Both the position numbers and the translations under genes were made by a program. DNA of 64,000 nucleotides, taken from contig NZ_JARUBJ010000002.1 of assembly GCF_029626145.1 (NCBI RefSeq), forward strand, positions 712,501-776,500, in the 5' to 3' direction. Numbering within the stretch: the stretch's first letter is position 1; each line of letters opens with the position of its first letter. Shown here piece after piece: positions 57,693-64,000 of this stretch. The stretch comes from Micromonospora sp. WMMD961. Lineage in GTDB: Bacteria; Actinomycetota; Actinomycetes; Mycobacteriales; Micromonosporaceae. Below the pieces are notes generated by a model. The model did no database searches. It had not been told where the DNA came from and was given only the letters and a program-made list of their open reading frames with translations.

Positions 57693-58634
57693 GTGCCTGG
57701 CGCGCCGCTCAAGCCGATGCTCGCGATGACCGGGCCGCTCCCGGCGGGTGACGGCTGGGCGTACGAGTTCAAGTGGGACGGGGTCCGCGCGCTCGCCGAC
57801 ATCTCCAACGGTGGTCAGCACCTGTACGCCCGCTCCGGCGTGGAGATCACCGCCGCGTACCCGGAGTTGACCACCCTGCCCGAGCAGGTCGACGACGCGC
57901 TGCTCGACGGCGAGGTGGTGCTGCTCGGCGCGAGCGGGCAGCCGTCGTTCACCGCGCTGGCCGAGCGGATGCACGTGCGGGACCGGAACAAGGCGGCCCG
58001 GTTGGCGGCGGTCATGCCGGTGACGTACATGATCTTCGACCTGCTGCGGCTCAATGGCGCCGACCTGACCGGCTGGTCGTACGAGCGCCGCCGGGAGGCC
58101 CTGGACGGGTTGGGGCTGGGGAGTGCCCGGTGGGCGGTGCCGCCGATGTTCGCCGACGGGCCGGCCACCTACAAGGCGGCTGGCGAGCACGGCCTGGAGG
58201 GCGTGATGGCCAAGCGGGTCGGGGCCGTCTACCGCCCGGGGGTGCGCTCACCGGACTGGGTGAAGGTCAAACTTGAGGTGACCGGTGACTTCGTCGTCGG
58301 TGGTTGGCGACCGGGCGCCCGCCGGATCGGCGGGCTGCTGGTCGGGGTGCCCGGCCCGGACGGCAAGTTGATCTATCGAGGGCGGGTCGGTGGCGGTATC
58401 GGCGCGGCCATCGAGCGGCAGCTCCTCGCCGAGTTGGAGCCGCTGCGCTCCGGCGCGTCACCGTTCGCGCCGGGAGTGCCGCGCGAGGATGCCCGGGGGG
58501 CCATCTGGGTAGAACCCCGGGTGGTCGTGGAGGTGAAGTACGGCCAGCGCACCCCCGACGGCCGGCTGCGCTTCCCCCGGGTGCTGCGGATGCGCCCGGA
58601 CAAACCTCCGGAGGAGGTCGACGATGCCGGCTGA
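57693..58634 (+). CDS. ligD: ATP-dependent DNA ligase, LigD ligase-domain type
   Basis: 313 residues from GTG 57693; TACAGT 6 nt upstream suggests a leaderless mRNA and fixes the start. The nucleotidyltransferase site is YEFKWDGVRALAD with the adenylated Lys27. DGEVVLLGASGQPSFTALAE, MIFDLLRLNGADLTGWSYER and EGVMAKRVGAVYRPGVRSPD (motif IV, EGxMxK) follow, and WVKVKLEVTGDFVVGGWRPG is motif V. The OB-fold ends with the EVKYGQRTPDGRLRFPRVLR segment. It seals breaks during end joining. The domain is encoded separately from the polymerase, whose gene overlaps by 11 bases. Confidence 0.93.
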   Translation: MPGAPLKPMLAMTGPLPAGDGWAYEFKWDGVRALADISNGGQHLYARSGVEITAAYPELTTLPEQVDDALLDGEVVLLGASGQPSFTALAERMHVRDRNKAARLAAVMPVTYMIFDLLRLNGADLTGWSYERRREALDGLGLGSARWAVPPMFADGPATYKAAGEHGLEGVMAKRVGAVYRPGVRSPDWVKVKLEVTGDFVVGGWRPGARRIGGLLVGVPGPDGKLIYRGRVGGGIGAAIERQLLAELEPLRSGASPFAPGVPREDARGAIWVEPRVVVEVKYGQRTPDGRLRFPRVLRMRPDKPPEEVDDAG

Positions 58635-59538
58635 GCGGCTACGGGTGGACGTCGAGGGCCGCCCGCTGGAGCTGTCCAACCTGGACAAGGTGCTCTACCC
58701 GGCGGCGGGCTTCACCAAGGGTGAGGTGATCGACTACTACACCCGGATATCCCCGGTGCTGCTGCCGCACCTGCGGGACCGGCCGGTGACCCGGATCCGC
58801 TTCCCCAACGGGGTGGACGACAAGTCGTTCTTCGAGAAGAACGCGCCGGCCGCGACCCCGGACTGGGTGCGCGTGGAGAACCTGCCCGCGCCCGGGTCGA
58901 CGAAGGGTCGGGAGACGATCGACTACGTGGTCGCCGACGACCTGCCGACGCTGGTGTGGTTGGCCAACCTGGCCGCGTTGGAGCTGCACACGCCGCAGTG
59001 GAAGGTCGGCGAGCACCCGGACATGATGGTCGTCGACCTGGACCCGGGGCCGCCGGCCGGGCTCGCCGAGTGCTGCCCGGTGGCGGTGCTGATGCGCGAC
59101 CGTCTCGCCGAGGACGGCATCGAGTCGTACCCGAAGACCTCCGGAAAGAAGGGCATGCAACTCTGCTGCCCGATCGCGGGCACCCAGTCGTCGGACGTCG
59201 TCTCCGACTACGCCCGACGGATCGCCCAGGAGTTGGAGAAGGCGCACCCGAAGTCGATCGTGTCGAAGATGGCGAAGAACCTCCGCCCGGGCAAGGTGTT
59301 CATCGACTGGAGTCAGAACAACGCGGCGAAGACCACAGTGGCACCGTACTCCCTGCGGGCCCAGTCGGTGCCCTCCGTGTCGACGCCGCTGACCTGGGAC
59401 GAGGTCGAGGCCGGCGCCCGTGGCCGGAAGCCGGCCGTCCGCCAGTTCACCGCCGCCGAGGTGCTGGCCCGGGTCGAGGAGTACGACGACCTGCTCGCCC
59501 CGCTGCTCGACGGCGGCCCGGAACTGCCCCCGGCCTGA
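58624..59538 (+). CDS. ligD: LigD-type polymerase (primase-like) domain protein
   Basis: 304 residues from ATG 58624, overlapping the ligase gene. The archaeo-eukaryotic primase fold shows LSNLDKVLYPAAGFTKGEVI, RIRFPNGVDDKSFFEKNAPA, the catalytic HPDMMVVDLDPGPPAG (DLD) and KTSGKKGMQLCCPIAGTQ, then SIVSKMAKNLRPGKVFIDWS with the third Asp. It adds or fills nucleotides at broken ends. Mycobacterial LigD fuses this domain to the ligase and a nuclease; here the domains are split and no PE nuclease domain is seen. Confidence 0.92.
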   Translation: MPAERLRVDVEGRPLELSNLDKVLYPAAGFTKGEVIDYYTRISPVLLPHLRDRPVTRIRFPNGVDDKSFFEKNAPAATPDWVRVENLPAPGSTKGRETIDYVVADDLPTLVWLANLAALELHTPQWKVGEHPDMMVVDLDPGPPAGLAECCPVAVLMRDRLAEDGIESYPKTSGKKGMQLCCPIAGTQSSDVVSDYARRIAQELEKAHPKSIVSKMAKNLRPGKVFIDWSQNNAAKTTVAPYSLRAQSVPSVSTPLTWDEVEAGARGRKPAVRQFTAAEVLARVEEYDDLLAPLLDGGPELPPA

Positions 59539-59571
59539 CAACCTTTGGCGATCCCGCCGCGTGTAAGGCGC

Positions 59572-60090
59572 GTGACCGACCAACAGACACCACTGTCCGC
59601 GACGGACCGGTCCTACGTCGCGTTCGTCGAGGTGGCGTGGCAGCGACACATCCGGCTCGCCATGCTGCTCAGCGGCGACCGGTGGCGGGCCGAGGAGCTG
59701 CTCCAGGACAGCCTGGTCAAGGTCTACGAGCGGTGGCGGCGACTGTCCCGGCTCGGCGACCCGCACGCCTACCTCCGCCGGGCCCTGGTCAACAACCACA
59801 CGTCCGGTTGGCGTCGGCGTCGCCGCGAACGCCTCTTCGCGGACGTCCCCGACCGGGCCGCCCCGGCGGACGGCGTCGGGCCGGACGCGGTCGTCCTGCG
59901 CCGGGCGCTGATGTCACTGCCGGCCAAGCAGCGGGCGGTGGTGGTGCTGCGCCACTACGAGGACCTGAGCGAGCGCGAGGTCGCCCAGGTGCTGGGTTGC
60001 TCGCTGGGCACCGTCAAGAGCCAGAACGCCCGGGCGCTGGGCAAACTGCGCCACCTCCTCGAGGAATCCTTCGACTCGGTAAGCAGGTGA
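59572..60090 (+). CDS. ECF sigma factor, SigE family
   Basis: 172 residues from GTG 59572; AAGG lies 5 nt upstream. Region 2 shows YVAFVEVAWQRHIRLAMLLS, AEELLQDSLVKVYERWRRL and PHAYLRRALVNNHTSGWRRR. Region 4 shows LMSLPAKQRAVVVLRHYEDL and SEREVAQVLGCSLGTVKSQN. This is the SigE-family pattern common in actinomycetes. The membrane protein gene starting 5 bases later is its probable partner. The inducing signal and target promoters are unknown. Confidence 0.9.
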   Translation: MTDQQTPLSATDRSYVAFVEVAWQRHIRLAMLLSGDRWRAEELLQDSLVKVYERWRRLSRLGDPHAYLRRALVNNHTSGWRRRRRERLFADVPDRAAPADGVGPDAVVLRRALMSLPAKQRAVVVLRHYEDLSEREVAQVLGCSLGTVKSQNARALGKLRHLLEESFDSVSR

Positions 60091-60095
60091 ACGTC

Positions 60096-60980
60096 ATGAA
60101 CAGCATCGATGACCGTCTCACTCGACGGCTGCACGACATCGTCGACGGCGAAACGGGCTCCGAACCCCCGGTGGGCGCGCTGATCGAGCGCGGCCGGAGG
60201 GCCCGCCGACGCCGGAGCACCGCGCTGGTCGGCTCGACGTGCGCACTGCTGGCGCTGGGCGTCGGCACCGCATTGACCGTGACGACGAACTCACCGACGG
60301 GTCGTCCCGGCGTCACCACCGAGGCCGCGCGACCGGAGCCCGTCTCACCGGCGATGCGGCTCGTCTCGGCCGCCGCCGCCAGCGAGAACATCAGCTACCG
60401 GATGCGGCTGACCAACTCGGGCCCGGGCGGGCTGACCTACGAGGGCGCGTTCGACCCGAGGACCGCGACCGGCTACGTCCGCGCGCCGCAGGACGACTCG
60501 GTGATGACCGAGCTGCTGATCAACGGCACCCGGTACCAGGGTGGCGAGCGTCCCCTGAGCCCGCTGCCGGCCGACAAGGGGCCGGGCGAGACGTATGGCC
60601 GTTACGGGCAGTACCCGGGGACGTACAACCGGCTCTTCCTCTACGGCGACGGGAACGAGGTGCTGGGTGCCGCCGAACCTGACCCGGCTGCCCTGTTCGC
60701 CGCGTTGAAGCGCGTGAACGCGACGGTCACCGAGAACCCGGACGGCACGCTGCACTTCACGTACGCCACCACGGACAGGGACGGGTCGAGCAGCACGACC
60801 GGCGACGTCACGCTGGACCGCGACGGTCGGATCGCGAAGGTGGCGCTCACCGTTACCTGGCAGTCGACGGCGAAGGGTCGGCTCGACAGCGGAACTGCCA
60901 CCTCGACGCTCGAACTGTTCGACTACGGCGTCGACGTGACGGTCACGCGCCCGACCGACGTTGTGATGATCAAGAAGTAG
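60096..60980 (+). CDS. Membrane-anchored protein, probable partner of the ECF sigma factor
   Basis: 294 residues from ATG 60096, with AGGTGA 7 nt upstream. A cytoplasmic acidic/basic N-terminus of about 45 residues (SIDDRLTRRLHDIVDGETGS), one membrane helix (TALVGSTCALLALGVGTALT) and an extracytoplasmic beta-rich domain with YRMRLTNSGPGGLTYEGAFD and DVTLDRDGRIAKVALTVTWQ. The layout is that of single-pass anti-sigma or regulatory proteins, although no ZAS zinc motif is seen. The outer domain resembles lipoprotein LppX/LprG-like repeats only loosely. A 12-bp-stem hairpin follows. Confidence 0.72.
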   Translation: MNSIDDRLTRRLHDIVDGETGSEPPVGALIERGRRARRRRSTALVGSTCALLALGVGTALTVTTNSPTGRPGVTTEAARPEPVSPAMRLVSAAAASENISYRMRLTNSGPGGLTYEGAFDPRTATGYVRAPQDDSVMTELLINGTRYQGGERPLSPLPADKGPGETYGRYGQYPGTYNRLFLYGDGNEVLGAAEPDPAALFAALKRVNATVTENPDGTLHFTYATTDRDGSSSTTGDVTLDRDGRIAKVALTVTWQSTAKGRLDSGTATSTLELFDYGVDVTVTRPTDVVMIKK

Positions 60981-60988
60981 ACCCGCGA

Positions 60989-61018
60989 GCCCGGTGTCCA
61001 CCCTGATGGACACCGGGC
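60989..61018 (+). terminator. Hairpin after the sigma/partner operon
   Basis: GCCCGGTGTCCA at 60989-61000 pairs perfectly with 61007-61018, loop 6 nt, 8 nt after the stop codon. Confidence 0.75.
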
Positions 61019-61071
61019 CGAGGCGGCTGGTCCGGCCGGTGCGGGCGGCGAGCCCCACCGGCCTTGCCGGA

Positions 61072-63372
61072 TCAGCGGTGGCCGAACACCTTCCGGCTGG
61101 AGCCGAGCCGCAGGAGCACCGTCTCGCCGGTGGCGTCCTGCACCCCGTCGTTGTCGGTGATCGCGTACACCTCGCCGTTGCCGGCCACGGTCAGACCTTC
61201 CAGCTTCTCCTGGGTCCAGCCGTTGGTGGCGCGCAACGCGGGCAGCACGTCGACGGCGAGCGTCTTCGGCAGCACGGTCAGCGGGCCGGTCGCCGCCGCA
61301 CCCGGCAGCGGCACCGTGTAGATCCGCTTGACCGTGGCGGCCGGGCCGTTCAGCTTGTCCCGCTCGATGACCGCCAATCGGTCGCCGACCACGGTGATCT
61401 CGGAGAGCCCCATCCAGTCGCCGGGCACGGTAGTGGCCCCCAACTGGTAACCGAACCAGCTCCAGGTGCCCGCCGCGACGTCGTACCGGCCGAGCCGGAC
61501 GACGCCGGTCGGGTCGGTGCTCAACTCCCGCTGCACGGCCACCCAGACGATCTCCCGGCCCTGCCGGTCGGTGGTAGCGGTGACCCCCTCCAGCCCCTGC
61601 TTCCCGAGACCGGCGGCGACCTCGGCGGGCAGTGCGACGCTCTGCCGGGTCACCCCGGCCGCGTCGAGCCGGACCAGCTTGTTCTCCGCGCCCTTGGCAC
61701 CCTCCACGGCGAGCCAGAAGCCGCCCTGCGGGCGGGCGAAGATGCCCTCCGCGTCGTACCCGACGGGCGCCCCGGCCGCGTCCCTGACCGGCAGCGCGCC
61801 GGTGATCACGGCGGGCGTCCGGTTCGCGTCGATGGTGAGGATGCGGGTCTGCGTGTACGCCGCGTCGGTGACGCTGTAGAGCTGGTCCCGCTTCCCCGGT
61901 GCCGCGCTCAGCGCGCCGAGTGCGCCCCAACCGATCGGTGCACCGGCCCGATCGGTGTCGGACACGATGCTCGGGAACGTCGGCGTGCCCTTACCCAGCT
62001 GGAAGAGCGACACCGACGCCCGGACGTTCACCGACGCGTCGTCCTCCTCGCTGGAGACCGCGAGCAGACCCCGCGACGGGATCGGCAGCAGCCCCTCCGG
62101 CCCGTTGGTGGTCGGCAGGATCTGCGTGAAGACGGGCTTGGTGGGGTTGCCCAGGTCGTAGACGGCGACGAAGTTGCTGCGCTCCGAGCCGACGAACGCG
62201 TACCGCACCCCGTTGTACTCGGCGACGGCCACGCCCTCCGGCTCGGTTCCCTTCTTGCCGGCGCGGTCCTCGTTGTGCAGCCCGTACCTGACGGCGAGCC
62301 GCTCGAACGTGTTGCCGGCGTCCCAGGCGACCCGCCCGCTGCGGCTGTCGAAGACGGACCAGCCGCGGGTGCCGCCGTGCCAGTCGCCCTCGTTGGCCGT
62401 GGCGAGATAGCGATCGTCGACCCAGGCCACCGCGTCCGGCTCGCGCGGCACGTCGGTGATGCTCCCGGTCAGGTCGATGACACCGTCCTTGCTGGTGTCG
62501 ATCCCACTGACCGTGGCGGTGCCCGCGCTGAACACCTTGGTGATCCGGCCGGTGGGCAGGTCGATCAGGGCGACGCCGTTGTTCTCCTGCAGCGTCACGG
62601 CCAGCTGGTTACGGCTGTTGATCGAGACGTACTCCGGCTCCGGGTCGGTGGGCGCGGCGAGGCCGGCCTGGACCAGCGCGGGCAGCGCGCTGCCGTCGGT
62701 ACCGGTCAGCGCGACCGGCCGCAGCCGCCAACCCGCCGGGGACTTCCCGGTCAGGTCGACGATCTGCACGAAGCCGGCGGGTGCCTGCGGCAGGTCACCC
62801 TCCTCCCCGCCGGGCGGGGTGGCCTCCTCGTCGCGCTCGTTCTCGATCGCGATCGCGGCGTACCGCTTGTCGGTGCTGATCGCGATCGAGTCGGGCTGGC
62901 CGCCCAGGTCGAAGCTGGCGACCCGCTTGCGGCTGGCCAACTCGATCACGTCAAGCCGACCGGACGGCTCGGTGAAGCTGCTGCTGGTGTTCACCACCAC
63001 CAGCACGTACCGCCCGACCACGGCGACCGAGGTCGGCTCGTCCTCGGCGTCGCCGAGCTGCGCCAGCGAGAGCGTGCCGAGGCCGCGCGGCCGGTCGGCC
63101 CGGGAGATGTCCAGGAAACCGATCCGCTTGGCCAGCGCGTCGGTGTGGATCAGGGTGCGGCCGTCCTCGCTGACCGCCGAGATCTCGGCGACCGTCGCCG
63201 TCGCCGGGTCCTCACCGGCCGGGCGGTTCTGGAACACCGGGTACGTGGCGACCCGGTCGAAGGCGAGCGACGGGTGGTGGTGTCCGCCGGCCGACGCGGG
63301 GGTGGCCCCGGTCAGGCTGGCGGCAGCGACACCGGCTGCGGTGAGCGCGGTGAATGCTCTTCTGAGTGTCAA
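61072..63372 (-). CDS. Secreted phytase-like (esterase-like activity of phytase) beta-propeller protein
   Basis: 766 residues from TTG 63372; GGAGGAAG sits 6-13 nt upstream, which decides this start. A signal peptide (FTALTAAGVAAASLTGATPA) ends at SASAGG-type cleavage near residue 28. The mature protein has repeated blades: SEDGRTLIHTDALAKRIGFL, GGQPDSIAISTDKRYAAIAI, EPDAVAWVDDRYLATANEGD and PEGVAVAEYNGVRYAFVGSE, then in the C-terminal half YDAEGIFARPQGGFWLAVEG and KLEGLTVAGNGEVYAITDND. These EG(I/V/L)-type blades are the phytase-like (pfam13449) pattern. A related choice-of-anchor family is also possible. It acts outside the cell; substrate unknown. Confidence 0.8.
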   Translation of the reverse strand: MTLRRAFTALTAAGVAAASLTGATPASAGGHHHPSLAFDRVATYPVFQNRPAGEDPATATVAEISAVSEDGRTLIHTDALAKRIGFLDISRADRPRGLGTLSLAQLGDAEDEPTSVAVVGRYVLVVVNTSSSFTEPSGRLDVIELASRKRVASFDLGGQPDSIAISTDKRYAAIAIENERDEEATPPGGEEGDLPQAPAGFVQIVDLTGKSPAGWRLRPVALTGTDGSALPALVQAGLAAPTDPEPEYVSINSRNQLAVTLQENNGVALIDLPTGRITKVFSAGTATVSGIDTSKDGVIDLTGSITDVPREPDAVAWVDDRYLATANEGDWHGGTRGWSVFDSRSGRVAWDAGNTFERLAVRYGLHNEDRAGKKGTEPEGVAVAEYNGVRYAFVGSERSNFVAVYDLGNPTKPVFTQILPTTNGPEGLLPIPSRGLLAVSSEEDDASVNVRASVSLFQLGKGTPTFPSIVSDTDRAGAPIGWGALGALSAAPGKRDQLYSVTDAAYTQTRILTIDANRTPAVITGALPVRDAAGAPVGYDAEGIFARPQGGFWLAVEGAKGAENKLVRLDAAGVTRQSVALPAEVAAGLGKQGLEGVTATTDRQGREIVWVAVQRELSTDPTGVVRLGRYDVAAGTWSWFGYQLGATTVPGDWMGLSEITVVGDRLAVIERDKLNGPAATVKRIYTVPLPGAAATGPLTVLPKTLAVDVLPALRATNGWTQEKLEGLTVAGNGEVYAITDNDGVQDATGETVLLRLGSSRKVFGHR

Positions 63373-63495
63373 GGACTTCCTCCGTTAGGTCGTACCCGCA
63401 CGGAGGCTGACACCTGTCGGGGAGCATCAGCTTGCGCCGACGTGAACAGCGGGCGAAGCACGCAGCCGCAGGGTGCCGGCCGCTACAGTGCGACC

Positions 63496-64000
63496 ATGCG
63501 GCAGAGTGAACTTGTCGATGCGCTCCGTGAGATTCCGGCGTTGAAGGTGGTGACCGACGGCCCCGCCCTGGTGGTCACGGTGCCCGCGATCGGCGAGAGC
63601 CTCCGGCTGCACCCCGAGGCGCTGACCTGGCTGAAGCACGGTGTCCTGCCGACCGGGGCCCCGTTCCTGCAGCTCCAGGGACGGCAGCAGGACCAGGACG
63701 TACGCCTGGTGCTGCTGAACGACGACCTGGGGTGGGTGCCACCCGACGTCAACTCGCTGCTGGACACCCAGATCCCGGTCCGGATCACCGACGCGCCGGA
63801 GATGGTCGCGTACACCGACCTGGAGCGCGAGTCCGTCCGGGCGCTGGAGGGAGCCGACCGCCCGGACGTGAACCTGTTCGCCCTCACCGCGACGCTGCTG
63901 GTGCACCGATGCGCCATCGTCGGCGCCCTGCGACTCGGCCTACGGCCGCTGCGTGCTGTTCGGCTCTGGCACGAGCTCTGGTGCCACGTGGGCGAGTTCC
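63496..64000 (+). CDS. Hypothetical protein, 3' truncated by window edge
   Basis: An open frame runs from ATG 63496 to the window end (168 codons seen) without a stop. TACAGT at 63484-63489, 6 nt upstream, indicates a leaderless mRNA and supports the start. The visible part has mixed alpha/beta composition: RQSELVDALREIPALKVVTD, DVRLVLLNDDLGWVPPDVNS and ITDAPEMVAYTDLERESVRA, followed by a hydrophobic helix (VNLFALTATLLVHRCAIVGA). No signal peptide is seen. The family is not recognised. Confidence 0.7.
   Translation, partial: MRQSELVDALREIPALKVVTDGPALVVTVPAIGESLRLHPEALTWLKHGVLPTGAPFLQLQGRQQDQDVRLVLLNDDLGWVPPDVNSLLDTQIPVRITDAPEMVAYTDLERESVRALEGADRPDVNLFALTATLLVHRCAIVGALRLGLRPLRAVRLWHELWCHVGEF

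Noticed and set aside
1..64000. CRISPR arrays, rRNA genes, riboswitches
   Set aside because: No regularly spaced repeats, no rRNA-like sequence and no recognisable riboswitch core were seen on reading the window.

Overview
This window is high-GC actinomycete chromosome, most likely from the family Micromonosporaceae (Micromonospora or a close relative). The basis is the GC-rich third codon positions, many GTG starts, the bldG-hppA-topA-tmk/holB gene order typical of sporulating actinobacteria, and GATC-containing intergenic palindromes. The genus is an inference.

Layout. 1-1.4 kb: tail of a Tad/Flp pilus cluster (tadC end, DUF4244 pilin-like, TadE, Rv3654c-like). 1.8-2.7 kb: a LURP-one-like protein and a small protein. 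2.8-6.2 kb: an MrfA-like DUF1998 helicase divergent from bldG and its anti-sigma partner. 6.5-14.5 kb: H+-pyrophosphatase, a lipoprotein, topoisomerase I and a lone AbiEi/DUF559 nuclease-like gene bracketed by twin palindromes. 14.6-18.0 kb: sugar-lactone oxidase with a divergent TetR, and a PLP amino-acid deaminase/aldolase-like enzyme. 18.2-24.3 kb: an MFS-thymidylate kinase fusion overlapping holB, a YbaB plus WXG-like triad, and a RicT/PSP1 protein. 24.4-26.1 kb: a membrane metallophosphoesterase.

26.3-36.6 kb looks like a decayed genomic island anchored in a tRNA-Thr(CGT) gene. It holds a duplicated 45-bp tRNA 3' end, an integrase C-terminal relic that reads antisense into the tRNA, relics of IS transposases, a RecD-like helicase and a serine hydrolase, and a functional-looking module: secreted alpha/beta hydrolase, histidine kinase, response regulator and an MMPL exporter fused to a TM2 domain. 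Two promoters in this module share the same sequence element.

36.8-56.5 kb is mostly metabolism and stress: GNAT, VOC, methyltransferase, ABM and PPOX proteins; a DUF2231-Hsp20-GT9 run facing an HldE-GT2 pair (a heptose-type glycosylation module); DJ-1/PfpI; a DHA2 exporter with a TetR; aldo/keto reductase; NUDIX; acyl-CoA ligase; quinone-reductase-like dehydrogenase; HAD phosphatase; SCO6745-like; FKBP; and DUF4241. 56.6-59.5 kb is an NHEJ locus: Ku divergent from split LigD ligase and polymerase genes. 59.6-64 kb holds an ECF sigma factor with a membrane partner, a secreted phytase-like protein and a truncated hypothetical gene.

Cross-window patterns: at least eleven genes carry a TANNNT-type -10 box 6-7 nt before the start codon, which implies leaderless mRNAs. 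Five long intergenic palindromes form a related family. Several strong hairpins mark gene ends.
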